Below are positions 18,009-26,102 of a stretch of 35,272 nucleotides of DNA, piece by piece; the first letter of the stretch is position 1; each line of letters begins with the position of its first letter. This stretch comes from Oceaniradius stylonematis (GTDB taxonomy: Bacteria > Pseudomonadota > Alphaproteobacteria > Rhizobiales > Rhizobiaceae), in NCBI RefSeq assembly GCF_003149475.2, contig NZ_QFWV02000004.1, forward strand, positions 772,229 through 807,500, written 5' to 3'. The notes beneath the pieces are model-generated. The model searched no databases and was not told the DNA's origin. It was given only the letters and a program-made list of their open reading frames with translations. Made by a program: the position numbers and the translations under genes.

Positions 18009-19415
18009 TTGCGTTTTTCCGCCGCCCAAACCATCGAACAGGTCCTTCCCGAGGCTCTCAGCCGCCGGGCGCAACCGCTTGCCGGCCTTGTGGACCGGCT
18101 AGTGAGCGGAACCGACGAAGCAAGCGCGGCACAGCGCACGACGCTGGTGGCGTTTTCGATCCGCGTGGCGAGCGCGGCCATCGCCTTTTTGTCCCAGGTC
18201 GCGCTGGCCCGGTTGATGGGCGCGTTCGAATATGGCGTGTTCGTCTTGGTCTGGGTTTCGATGATCATCATCGGCAACCTGTCCTGCTTCGGCTTTCACA
18301 CGGCGATTGTCCGCTTCCTGCCGCAATATCGCGAGCGCGGCGATCTGGACCGCGTGCGCGGGCTGTTGCTGGCTGGCCGGATTTTTGTCCTGGCGACGTC
18401 GACGGCGATGACCGCGCTTGCCATGGCCGCAGCCCATTTCGGATCGTCATGGTTCCAGTCCTACTATGTCGTCCCGTTCATGATCGGCGCGCTGGCGCTG
18501 CCGATGATCGCGCTGGGCGACACGCTCACCGGCACCGCACGGGCCAATGGCTGGTCCATCCGGTCGCTGGGACCGACCTACATACTGCGCCCCTTGCTCA
18601 TCCTCGCCTTTCTGGTCGGCGCATGGGCGCTCAACTATCCCGTCAACGGCGTGACCGCACTGGTCTGTGCGGTGCTCGCCACCTATCTGACCACGCTGGG
18701 CCAACTGATCGTCGTCACGGTTTCGCTCGACCGGCATTTTCCGCCCGGGCCGCACCGCACCGAATTGCCGTTGTGGGTTTCCGTGTCGCTGCCGATCTTT
18801 CTGGTCGAAGGATTTTTCTTCCTGCTCGTCAATGCCGATGTGCTGATGGTCGGCGCGCTGATGCGTCCGGACGACACGGCCGTCTATTTCGCGACCGTGA
18901 AGACGCTGGCACTCGTCCACTTCGTCTATTTCGCCGTCAAGGCGGGTGTTGCGCACCGGTTCGCGGCGCGCATCGACGATACCGACAAGTCGGCGCTGCA
19001 CGACCTCGCACGGCGTTCGGTCAACTGGACGTTCTGGCCCTCGCTTGCGATGGCCGGCATGATCCTGCTCGCCGGCCCGCTGCTGTTGTCCATGTTCGGC
19101 GCGGATTTCGGGCGCGGCTATCCGCTCCTTTTCATTCTGGCGGCCGGCGTTGTGTTGCGCGCCGCGATCGGCCCCGCCGAGAGCCTCTTGACCATGTCGG
19201 GCAACCAGAATGTCTGCGCGGCGCTTTTCGGCGGCGTGCTGGCGATCAATGTTGCGCTCAATGCACTGATGATTCCGGTCTACGGTCTGTACGGCGCCGC
19301 GCTGGCCACGCTGATCGCCACGATCGTCGAAACGTTTGCGCTTTATCAACTGGTTTGGTCGCGTATTGGCGTGCGCATGTTCGTTTTCATGCCAGCCAGA
19401 AAAACGGATCGTTGA
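18009..19415 (+). CDS. Polysaccharide/oligosaccharide flippase-like membrane protein
   Basis: A 468-residue integral membrane protein of the MATE/MOP flippase type (Wzx-like), which moves lipid-linked glycans across the inner membrane. The segment SRVALARLMGAFEYGVF-like start is seen here as SQVALARLMGAFEYGVFVLV, a strong hallmark after the first helix, and about 12 to 14 hydrophobic helices follow. The frame begins with TTG at 18009, with GGAG at 17996-17999 nine bases before it. A GTG at 18105 would also be possible but would drop a plausible N-terminal segment. The gene ends four bases before the BcsL-like acetyltransferase gene, so the two form one unit. The glycan it carries is not known. 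Confidence 0.85.
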   Translation: MRFSAAQTIEQVLPEALSRRAQPLAGLVDRLVSGTDEASAAQRTTLVAFSIRVASAAIAFLSQVALARLMGAFEYGVFVLVWVSMIIIGNLSCFGFHTAIVRFLPQYRERGDLDRVRGLLLAGRIFVLATSTAMTALAMAAAHFGSSWFQSYYVVPFMIGALALPMIALGDTLTGTARANGWSIRSLGPTYILRPLLILAFLVGAWALNYPVNGVTALVCAVLATYLTTLGQLIVVTVSLDRHFPPGPHRTELPLWVSVSLPIFLVEGFFFLLVNADVLMVGALMRPDDTAVYFATVKTLALVHFVYFAVKAGVAHRFAARIDDTDKSALHDLARRSVNWTFWPSLAMAGMILLAGPLLLSMFGADFGRGYPLLFILAAGVVLRAAIGPAESLLTMSGNQNVCAALFGGVLAINVALNALMIPVYGLYGAALATLIATIVETFALYQLVWSRIGVRMFVFMPARKTDR

Positions 19416-19419
19416 GGCC

Positions 19420-20691
19420 ATGTCCGCACTGCCGGTGATTGAGGAAGACGTTGCAGACGGTGGCCCGCCGATCATGCCGGGAACGGCGTTGCCCGACGAC
19501 AGAGCGGCGGTCCCGGCCAGCCGACTGACAAAGGGAAACCGCAAGTTCGCCGTCTACCCGGCCGGCGCGGGCTTTGACATATTCGATGATATCGATCCGG
19601 TGACGAACTACACGGTCGAACCCAACATCTTCTTCTCGCCGCGCTTTTCGGTACCGGCCATGCCGCGCCTCGACGACCGCAAGGTCTTCCTGATGGTCCT
19701 GCAGGACCGCGACGAGGCGGCCGCCAACACCCGGTTCCTCATGCCCTATACGGTCGAAAAGCCGGGTTTCCGGATCGGGCCCGACCTGATCCGTGCCTGG
19801 GCCAATCCGTTCGGTCCCTATGGCGTGCCGCTGGTCGAGCGGCGCGAAAGCGGCCAGATCATTGACGATCTGATGCAGACGCTGGCGCTGCCGTCGGTGC
19901 CGCTGCCCAAGGTTCTGGCCCTGCCGGACGTGTTCGTCGACAGTCCGGTTGTCTCGCTGTTCCGGTCGATCGCACTTTCCTACGGCCTGCCTGTGGCGAC
20001 GACGAGCCCGATTCAACGCCCGGTTCTTGATGCCACGCAGGATGCCGACGCCTATCTTGCCGACGCCATCAGCAGCCATCACCGGCGCAATCTGGGTCGC
20101 CTGTGGCGGCGGCTCGACCAGCAGGGCGGCCTGAGCTACGAGATCGCCCGCGCCCCCGAGGCGGTGCGCATCGCGATGGAAGAGTATCTGCTGCTCGAAA
20201 ATGCCGGCTGGAAGGGCCGCCATCGCTCCTCGCTGGCAGCGGACCGCTACCGAGCCGCATTCGCCCGCGAGGCGGTCAACGCGCTTGCCTCGCGCGACAA
20301 GTGCCGCATTCACGAATTGCGGCTTGGCGACCGCGTCATCGCCTCGCTGATCGTCTTCGTCGATGCCGGACGGGCATGGACGTGGAAGACGACGTTCGAC
20401 GAGACCCTGTCGGCCTCCTCGCCCGGCATGCTGCTGATGTGGCGGGTGACCGAAGCGCTGCTCGACGATCCCAACATCGTCAGCGCCGACAGTTGCGCGC
20501 CGCCCGACCATCCGGTGATGAGCCGCCTGTGGCAGGAACGGCGCGAGCTTGTGACGCTGGTGATCGGCCTTGAGCAGGGCCGCGACCGCGAGGTGCGCCA
20601 GGCCGCGGCGCAGATCGAACTCTACAAATCCACGCGCACGACCGCGCGCCACGTGCGCAAGCGGTTCAACGCGCTCTTGTCGCGGCGCTGA
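19420..20691 (+). CDS. GNAT family protein of the BcsL/CelD (cellulose-type) group
   Basis: The 423-residue product starts at ATG 19420 after GAGG and four bases past the flippase stop. The layout fits the group often annotated as acetyltransferase involved in cellulose biosynthesis: a variable N-terminal half, a basic linker SSHHRRNLGRLWRRLDQQGGL (about 220-240), then a GNAT-like domain with EYLLLENAGWKGRHRSSL, CRIHELRLGDRVIASLIVF and WTWKTTFDETLSASSPGMLLMWRVTEALL. Such proteins probably acylate a cell-surface glycan or its precursor. The pairing with a flippase supports a role in an envelope polysaccharide. The catalytic acceptor is unknown, and the function is inferred from family and context only. 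It converges with the acyl-CoA synthetase gene across six bases. Confidence 0.8.
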   Translation: MSALPVIEEDVADGGPPIMPGTALPDDRAAVPASRLTKGNRKFAVYPAGAGFDIFDDIDPVTNYTVEPNIFFSPRFSVPAMPRLDDRKVFLMVLQDRDEAAANTRFLMPYTVEKPGFRIGPDLIRAWANPFGPYGVPLVERRESGQIIDDLMQTLALPSVPLPKVLALPDVFVDSPVVSLFRSIALSYGLPVATTSPIQRPVLDATQDADAYLADAISSHHRRNLGRLWRRLDQQGGLSYEIARAPEAVRIAMEEYLLLENAGWKGRHRSSLAADRYRAAFAREAVNALASRDKCRIHELRLGDRVIASLIVFVDAGRAWTWKTTFDETLSASSPGMLLMWRVTEALLDDPNIVSADSCAPPDHPVMSRLWQERRELVTLVIGLEQGRDREVRQAAAQIELYKSTRTTARHVRKRFNALLSRR

Positions 20692-20697
20692 GGGTGA

Positions 20698-22311
20698 TCA
20701 GCCCGACCGGAAATGCCGGCGGATCACCTTGCCCGACTCGGTCAGCGGGATGGATTCGACGAAATTGATCTCGCGCGGATATTCGTGCGCCGACAGCCGG
20801 GTCTTGACGAAGGCGGCAATTGCCCGCTTGCGCGCCTCGTCGCCGGTCACGCCGTCCCGCAATTTGACGAAAGCGGCAACGATCTCGGTGCGTACCGGAT
20901 CCGGCTTGCCGATGACGGCCGCCATCTCGACGTCGGGATGGGCGGCGAGGCAATCCTCGATCTCGGATGGGCCGATCCGGTAGCCGGACGATGTGATCAC
21001 ATCGTCCATGCGACCGACGAAGTGGAAATAGCCGTCAGCGTCCATTCGGCCCGAATCGCCGGTCAGAAGCCAGCCGTCGCGATACTTTGCCCGTGTTGCG
21101 GCCTCGTCGTTCCAATAGCCGAGGAACTGGACCGGGTCGGGCGCTTTGACCGCGACCTCTCCCGACTCACCCGGATCGGCGTGGCTTCCGTCCGGGCGCA
21201 GGATTGCAACCTCGTGGCCGGGCACCGGCTTTCCCATCGCGCCGGGGCGGTTGATGCCGAGCGCGGCGCAATTGGCCAGCATCGCGTTGCACTCGGTCTG
21301 GCCGTAGAACTCGTTGACCGGCACGCCGAACATGTCCATGGCGCGCTGGTGGGTCTGGCGGCCGAGGGCCTCGCCGGCCGTGCCGATGACGCGAAGTGAC
21401 AGTTCTTCGGTCGCAGTGCCGCCGCCGCCGAGGATCATGCGCAACGCGGTGGGCGGCAGGAAGACATTGGTCACCGCGCACCGTTTCATCACCTCCAGTG
21501 CCCAGACCGGCTCGAATTTGGGCGCAAGCGCAGCAACGACGGGAACGCCGTGACAAAGCGCGGGCAACAGTGCGTTGAGCAATCCGCCGGCCCAGGCCCA
21601 GTCTGACGGCGTCCAGAAGACATCGCCCGCCTGCGGCATGAAATTCTGCGCCAACTCGATGCCCGGCAGATGGCCGAGAAGGACCCGATGGCCGTGCAGC
21701 GTGCCCTTGGGCTGGCCGGTCGTGCCGGAGGTGAACAGCATCATCGCCGGGTCGTCGGGTACCGTGTCGACCGGTGCAAAATCCGGCCCGCCCGTTGCGA
21801 TCAGCGTTTCGAGCGCGCCAGCCTTGTTCGAGGGTGCGCCCGCTTCGGCGACGAGATCCAGTTTGTCGAGCGCGCCGGTTTCGCGGGCGCGGGCGCGGGC
21901 GATGCCTTTGCCGAAAGCGACGAACGCGCGGGCGCCCGATGTGCGCAGCCTGTAGGCGATTGCATCGGGACCGAACTGGGTGGCAAGCGGCACGGCGATG
22001 GCGCCGAGCTTGTAGGTGGCGAGATGGACAATCGCGGCGTCGGCCGACTGCGGCACCATGATCGCGATCCGGTCGCCACGCCCGATCCCATGGGCTGCCA
22101 GGGCGGCCGCAAGGCGCGTCGAGCGCCGCGCCAGATCGCCGAAGCTGGTCGCCGACCTTTGCCCTTCGGCGAATTCGATGATTGCCGGTCGGTCCGGATG
22201 TCTCTGCGCGACAATGTCCGAACATGCGGTGCCGATGTTGAACCGCGCCGGCAGGTTCCAGGCAAAGCGGGCGTGCAGATCGTCGAAATTTTGCGGGTTG
22301 GCGGGAAGCAT
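20698..22311 (-). CDS. AMP-forming acyl-CoA synthetase (acetyl/medium-chain type)
   Basis: The enzyme activates a carboxylic acid to acyl-AMP and then acyl-CoA. The 537-residue protein has the ATP loop TSGTTGQPKG at 194-203, the adenylate motif GWLLTGDSGRMDADGYFHFVGRMDDVI and the hinge, and the catalytic lysine K528 in TESGKVIRRHF. It is shorter than classical Acs (about 650 residues) and resembles the medium-chain/benzoate-type group, so the substrate could be an acetate-to-medium-chain acid. AAAGGCGGAC just before the ATG at 22311 is a good ribosome-binding site. It starts 21 bases past the 3' end of tRNA-Leu on the same strand, so read-through from the tRNA promoter is possible. Confidence 0.9.
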   Translation of the reverse strand: MLPANPQNFDDLHARFAWNLPARFNIGTACSDIVAQRHPDRPAIIEFAEGQRSATSFGDLARRSTRLAAALAAHGIGRGDRIAIMVPQSADAAIVHLATYKLGAIAVPLATQFGPDAIAYRLRTSGARAFVAFGKGIARARARETGALDKLDLVAEAGAPSNKAGALETLIATGGPDFAPVDTVPDDPAMMLFTSGTTGQPKGTLHGHRVLLGHLPGIELAQNFMPQAGDVFWTPSDWAWAGGLLNALLPALCHGVPVVAALAPKFEPVWALEVMKRCAVTNVFLPPTALRMILGGGGTATEELSLRVIGTAGEALGRQTHQRAMDMFGVPVNEFYGQTECNAMLANCAALGINRPGAMGKPVPGHEVAILRPDGSHADPGESGEVAVKAPDPVQFLGYWNDEAATRAKYRDGWLLTGDSGRMDADGYFHFVGRMDDVITSSGYRIGPSEIEDCLAAHPDVEMAAVIGKPDPVRTEIVAAFVKLRDGVTGDEARKRAIAAFVKTRLSAHEYPREINFVESIPLTESGKVIRRHFRSG

Positions 22312-22332
22312 GTCCGCCTTTCAGGAAAACGA

Positions 22333-22417
22333 TGGTGCCCCCTTCCGGGGTCGAACCGGAACTCCCGAAGGAACCGGATTTTGAATCCGGCGCGTCTACC
22401 AATTCCGCCAAAGGGGC
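22333..22417 (-). tRNA. tRNA-Leu, anticodon CAA
   Basis: Read on the minus strand, an 85-base tRNA including an encoded CCA end. The acceptor arms GCCCCTT and AGGGGGC pair with one T-G, the anticodon stem CCGGA with loop TTCAAAA holds CAA, and the T arm is TCCGG-TTCGACC-CCGGA. A long variable arm (TTCCTTCGGGAG region) marks a class II tRNA, as expected for leucine. It decodes UUG. It lies upstream of the acyl-CoA synthetase gene. Confidence 0.95.
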
Positions 22418-22438
22418 TGACCGTCAGGCCGCGAAAAC

Positions 22439-22466
22439 GTCTATTGGCGCCGCTCCCATCCGTCAA
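22439..22466 (-). promoter_or_regulatory. Candidate promoter of tRNA-Leu
   Basis: On the minus strand TTGACG (22466-22461) and ATAGAC (22444-22439) are separated by 16 bases, with CTTGAC overlapping the -35 as in rhizobial promoters. The start would be near 22432, about 15 bases before the mature tRNA. The -35 is good and the -10 poor. Confidence 0.45.
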
Positions 22467-22581
22467 GGCGAAGAGGTTTGCGCAGCGCGCGCGGCATTTA
22501 GGCAATCTTTGGGGTTTGCGGCTAAACCATCTCTGCTATGAGCGCGACAACGACGCGCAACCGCATCGGAAACGGGCAGCC

Positions 22582-23223
22582 ATGACGCAGACATCGGCGG
22601 CAGACGCCGCAACGCCGCGCGGCGCACTGGCCAAGATCGAGCATATTCTACGCTCGCAGAACGGCGGTGACATTTCCGCCGAGATCACGCTGGGGGAGCT
22701 CAGCGATGCGATGGAAGAGCGCGCCTTCGGTCTCTTGCTGCTGATCCTGGCGCTGCCCTGCTGCCTGCCCTTCGTTTATCTTCTGCCGCAGCTTGTGGCC
22801 CTGCCGATGGTGGTTCTGGCCTGGCAGATGGCGATGGGCCGGCGCGCGCCATGGCTGCCCGAAACGCTGCGCAAGCGACGTCTTCCCGTCGAAAGCCTGC
22901 TTGACGTCGTCGATCGGACACGGCGCTATGGCGGCGGTTTCGTCGAGCGGCTCGCCCATCCGCGTCTCGTCGGGCTGACGGGCGATCGCGGCACACGGGT
23001 CATCGGCGCGCTTCTGGTCGTTCCCTGCCTGTCCATCCTGGTGCCGCTGCCGCTGACCAACACCGTGCCCGGCTTCGGCGTCTCGCTGGCGGCGGTCGGT
23101 CTGATCGAGCGCGACGGGCTGTTCGTGATTGCCGGTCTGCTGGTCGGGCTGGCCTGGGTTCTGCTGCTGGCCGTCGGCGGGCCGGCTCTGATCTACTTCC
23201 TTGTCGACCGGTTCTTCGCCTGA
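22582..23223 (+). CDS. ExoD family membrane protein
   Basis: A 213-residue protein of the ExoD family, named for a Sinorhizobium locus needed for normal exopolysaccharide and alkali tolerance. Biochemical function is not known. After a soluble start with LAKIEHILRSQNGGDISAEITLGELSDAMEERAFGLLLLILALPCCLPF, the protein has about four hydrophobic segments, including VLVPLPLTNTVPGFGVSLAAVGLIERDGLFVIAGLLVG, the region that is most typical of the family. The ATG at 22582 gives MTQTSAADAATPRG, and the frame can be read further upstream only through unlikely sequence. dsbB follows after 40 bases on the same strand. Confidence 0.9.
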   Translation: MTQTSAADAATPRGALAKIEHILRSQNGGDISAEITLGELSDAMEERAFGLLLLILALPCCLPFVYLLPQLVALPMVVLAWQMAMGRRAPWLPETLRKRRLPVESLLDVVDRTRRYGGGFVERLAHPRLVGLTGDRGTRVIGALLVVPCLSILVPLPLTNTVPGFGVSLAAVGLIERDGLFVIAGLLVGLAWVLLLAVGGPALIYFLVDRFFA

Positions 23224-23263
23224 TACCACGCCGCCGCCATAATCTGGCTGAAAGACGCGCTTC

Positions 23264-23779
23264 ATGGATATCGCTTCACCTGCACGCTCTCGGTTCTTCG
23301 GCGCGCTGGCCTTGGCCGTTGCGATGGCGATCGTCGTTGGCACGGCGCTCGCCTTCGAACATGTCGGTGGCTTTATCCCGTGCGCTTTGTGCCTTGAGCA
23401 GCGCACACCCTATTATGCCGGCATTCCCCTCGCGCTGTTCGCCGCGCTGGCCGCGGTGCTCGACTGGCCTTCGATCCTGACGCGCGGCGCGCTGGTCGTG
23501 GCGGGGCTCTTGATGGTCTACGGCCTCTATCTCGGCGTCTATCATGCGGGCGTCGAATGGGCCTTCTGGCCCGGGCCGGCCGATTGCGCGACATCGGCCA
23601 CATCGGGCCTTGCGACCGATGCGGGCAGCCTTCTGGCCGATCTGGACGCGGTGACGCCGCCGGCCTGTGACGATGCGGCCGGGCGGTTTCTCGGCCTGTC
23701 CTTTGCGGGATGGAACGTGATCGCCAGCCTTGGCCTGGCGGCTGTGGCCTTTTTCCTGGCGACGCGCCCGGCGCGATGA
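23264..23779 (+). CDS. dsbB: Disulfide bond formation protein B
   Basis: DsbB reoxidises DsbA in the periplasm and passes electrons to quinone. The 171-residue protein has four membrane helices and both cysteine pairs: C40 and C43 in the first periplasmic loop (IPCALCLEQRTPYY) and C108 and C135 in the second (GPADC, TPPACDD). These match the spacing known from E. coli DsbB (41, 44, 104, 130). The second loop is a little longer than in E. coli, with ATSATSGLATDAGSLLADL. It follows exoD by 40 bases and converges with the HNH gene, leaving 9 bases between. No dsbA is in the window. Confidence 0.94.
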   Translation: MDIASPARSRFFGALALAVAMAIVVGTALAFEHVGGFIPCALCLEQRTPYYAGIPLALFAALAAVLDWPSILTRGALVVAGLLMVYGLYLGVYHAGVEWAFWPGPADCATSATSGLATDAGSLLADLDAVTPPACDDAAGRFLGLSFAGWNVIASLGLAAVAFFLATRPAR

Positions 23780-23788
23780 AAGAGCCGC

Positions 23789-24346
23789 CTACGGCTCCAG
23801 CTCGACGTCCCAGTACAAATAGTCCATCCAGCTCTCGTGAAGATAGTTCGGCGGGAAGCTGCGGCCATTGTTGTGCAGATCATGCACGGTCGGCTGGAAC
23901 GGCATCTGACGCGGCTTCATGTCGGTGTTGTGCGGCATCCGCCCGCCCTTGCGCAGATTGCACGGCGAACAGGCGGTGACGATGTTTTCCCAGGTCGTCT
24001 GACCGCCGAACCGGCGCGGGATCAAGTGGTCGAAAGTCAGGTCATCGAGTGAGCCGCAATACTGGCATTCGAAATGATCGCGCAGGAAGACGTTGAAGCG
24101 GGTGAAGGCGGGGTAGAGCGCGGGTTTGACGTATTGCTTGAGCGAAACGACGCTCGGCAGACGCATCGCCGCCGACGGAGAATGGACCTCGTGATCATAT
24201 TCGGCGACGATGTTCACGCGGTCCAGGAAGACGGCCTTGATGGCGTCCTGCCAGGACCAGATTGACAGCGGGTAGTAACTCAGCGGACGGTAGTCTGCAT
24301 TCAGCACCAGGGAGGGAAGGGCCTCCGGCGAAACCGCTACTGTCAA
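23789..24346 (-). CDS. HNH endonuclease family protein
   Basis: A 185-residue protein of the HNH family common in alphaproteobacteria as a single chromosomal gene. The N-terminus PSLVLNADYRPLSYYPLSIW is typical of this group. The HNH domain spans about 90-135: zinc ligands C94 and C97 in ECQYCG, D107-H108 in FDHLIPRRFGG, N121, then C126 and C129 in ACSPCN. The residues needed for metal binding and cutting are present. The start is a TTG at 24346, with GAAAGGGG six bases before it, and no ATG occurs until codon 61. It is probably a housekeeping gene of unknown target rather than a mobile element. Nothing in the neighbourhood suggests restriction or an intron. Confidence 0.88.
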   Translation of the reverse strand: MTVAVSPEALPSLVLNADYRPLSYYPLSIWSWQDAIKAVFLDRVNIVAEYDHEVHSPSAAMRLPSVVSLKQYVKPALYPAFTRFNVFLRDHFECQYCGSLDDLTFDHLIPRRFGGQTTWENIVTACSPCNLRKGGRMPHNTDMKPRQMPFQPTVHDLHNNGRSFPPNYLHESWMDYLYWDVELEP

Positions 24347-24393
24347 AACTGACCCCTTTCAGTTCTGTCCCTTACGCGCCTTATAATTACCCC

Positions 24394-24411
24394 CTTGTGA
24401 CAGCCTTGTGA
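24394..24411. repeat. Direct repeat CTTGTGA, one helical turn apart
   Basis: CTTGTGA occurs at 24394-24400 and again at 24405-24411, with starts 11 bases apart, in the gap between the HNH gene and the glycosylase gene. Such phased repeats can be regulator sites. A separate inverted pair TTTCGT (24424-24429) and ACGAAA (24438-24443) lies next to them. No regulator is known. Confidence 0.35.
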
Positions 24412-24479
24412 AGCTGCACACGATTTCGTCGGTCTATACGAAAGCGGAAAAGTTTCAAAGGCTTGGTGCGCCACCGTCA

Positions 24480-25130
24480 TCATGGCAAGACCGTCCTGCC
24501 GGTCGTCTGGCCGTACCAGGCCCACAAAAGGCGGGCGGCAACGCCGCGCCACGGGCTCCATGATTCGGCCATGGCGCGCAGCGCCTTGTCGTCTGGCCGG
24601 CCATCGAGCCCGTAGGCCGAGGCGGCAGCGACTTGCAGAGCGAGATCGCCGGCGGGGAAGATGTCACGGTGGCCGGCGGCGAACAGAAGGTAGACTTCGG
24701 CAGTCCAGGGGCCGATCCCCTTGACCTCGGTCATCGCGGCGATCGCCGCTCCGGCGTCGATCGCGCACAGCCCGTCAAGGTCGAGCGCTCCGGCGTCGAT
24801 CGCATCGCATAAGGCGCAAAGCGTCCGCTGCTTGGGCCGCGACAGGCCGATCTCGCGCCACACGGTTTCGCCGGCTGCCATGAAACTGTCCGGGGTCAGC
24901 GGATCGACGAGCCGGACCATCCGGCCGGTGATCGCATCGGCGCTCTGTTTGGAGACCTGCTGCGACACGATGATGCCGGCAAGGCTGGCAAAGCCCGGCT
25001 CGGTGCGCCGCAGCGGCACATGGTCGACGTCGTCGAGCAGCCGCGCCAGTGCCGCGTCCGCGCGCGCCAGATGGTCCAGCCCGGTGGCGATGTCGTCATG
25101 GGTCTCGATCGTTTGGGGCGCGTCCATCAT
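24480..25130 (-). CDS. DNA-3-methyladenine glycosylase, AlkA-type (HhH-GPD)
   Basis: Removes alkylated bases such as 3-methyladenine from DNA in base excision repair. From the ATG at 25130 it has 216 residues (a second ATG follows directly). Motifs in order are IIVSQQVSKQSADAI (53-67), the helix-hairpin-helix TEVKGIGPWTAEVYLLFA (134-151) and the catalytic aspartate D162 in FPAGDLALQ. There is no iron-sulfur cluster and no N-terminal extra domain, so it is the short AlkA2-like kind, not Ogg/MutY. The frame is open to 25688, but upstream sequence is not family-like and would overlap gluQ on the other strand. It is divergent from the GluQRS gene. Confidence 0.9.
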   Translation of the reverse strand: MMDAPQTIETHDDIATGLDHLARADAALARLLDDVDHVPLRRTEPGFASLAGIIVSQQVSKQSADAITGRMVRLVDPLTPDSFMAAGETVWREIGLSRPKQRTLCALCDAIDAGALDLDGLCAIDAGAAIAAMTEVKGIGPWTAEVYLLFAAGHRDIFPAGDLALQVAAASAYGLDGRPDDKALRAMAESWSPWRGVAARLLWAWYGQTTGRTVLP

Positions 25131-25216
25131 GCCGGTGCGGTTGGCTGGTTTCGTTCGGCATGAAGGTGTGCCACAGATGCGCACCCTTGGCACCCCTGAG
25201 CATGTCGGGAGTGATC

Positions 25217-26083
25217 GTGACACCCGTCTTCCGTTTCGCGCCGAGCCCCAATGGCCTTTTGCATCTCGGCCACGCCTATTCGGCGCTTTTGAACTTCGAC
25301 ATGGCGCGCGCTGCCGGCGGCCGGTTCCTGCTGCGCATCGAGGACATCGACACGGTCCGCTGTACGCCGGAGCTCGAAGCGCGCATGCTCGAAGATCTCG
25401 CATGGCTGGGGCTTGAATGGGAAGAGCCGGTGCGGCGCCAGTCAGAGCATTTCGCCGATTATCGGGCGGCGCTGGAGGCGCTCGCCGATGCCGGGCTCGC
25501 CTATCGCTCGGCGATGAGCCGTGGCGACATTCGCCGCCTCGTTGAAGCGCACGAGGCCGAAGGCGTCCTCTGGCCGCGCGATCCGGATGGCGCGCCGCTT
25601 TTCCCCGGCCGCGAACACGAGAGGGATGAGGAGGAGGGTGGCGTTTGGCGGCTCGATGTTGCGGCCGCGATCGACCATCTTGGCGCACGGGACCAATTGG
25701 GCTGGATGGAGGAAGGCACGGGTCCGGCCGGCGAGACCGGATGGCAGGCGGCCGATCCCGCCGTCTGGGGCGACTTCGTCCTGGCGCGTCGGGACACGCC
25801 GACCAGTTATCATCTGTCGGTGGTCGTCGATGACGCGCTGCAGGGCGTGACCCATGTGGTGCGTGGGCGCGACCTCTTCACGGCGACCTCGGCGCATGTT
25901 CTGTTGCAGGACCTTTTGGGCCTGCCGCGTCCGGTCTATCACCATCATGATCTGGTGATGGATGATGACGGTACGCGCAAACTGTCGAAAAGCCGTGGTG
26001 ACACGGCGCTGGCCGCGTTGCGGGAAGCCGGCATGACGCCCGGCGATGTTCGCCGCATCGTCGGATTGCCGAGGGTTGTTTAA
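25217..26083 (+). CDS. gluQ: Glutamyl-Q tRNA(Asp) synthetase
   Basis: GluQRS attaches glutamate to the queuosine at position 34 of tRNA-Asp, not to the 3' end. The 288-residue protein is the size of the catalytic half of GluRS, with the anticodon-binding part missing. It has FRFAPSPNGLLHLGHAYSA (HIGH-type HLGH at 16-19), IEDIDTVRC and KLSKS at 255-259. I chose the GTG at 25217 (MTPVFRFAPSPNG) because GGGAG lies five bases before it, in preference to ATG at 25202. The protein has only one cysteine (C49), so the zinc site seen in E. coli GluQRS is absent. It is divergent from the glycosylase gene. Confidence 0.93.
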   Translation: MTPVFRFAPSPNGLLHLGHAYSALLNFDMARAAGGRFLLRIEDIDTVRCTPELEARMLEDLAWLGLEWEEPVRRQSEHFADYRAALEALADAGLAYRSAMSRGDIRRLVEAHEAEGVLWPRDPDGAPLFPGREHERDEEEGGVWRLDVAAAIDHLGARDQLGWMEEGTGPAGETGWQAADPAVWGDFVLARRDTPTSYHLSVVVDDALQGVTHVVRGRDLFTATSAHVLLQDLLGLPRPVYHHHDLVMDDDGTRKLSKSRGDTALAALREAGMTPGDVRRIVGLPRVV

Positions 26084-26102
26084 GCCTTGCGAAGGACGGG
26101 TC

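Noticed and set aside
23789-24346. HNH nuclease as part of a mobile intron or restriction system
   Set aside because: It has the N-terminus of the stable single-copy alphaproteobacterial group, and there is no methylase, reverse transcriptase or repeat near it.
24382-24387. A perfect TATAAT on the plus strand
   Set aside because: No plus-strand gene follows it, no -35 lies at the right distance, and both neighbouring genes are on the minus strand.
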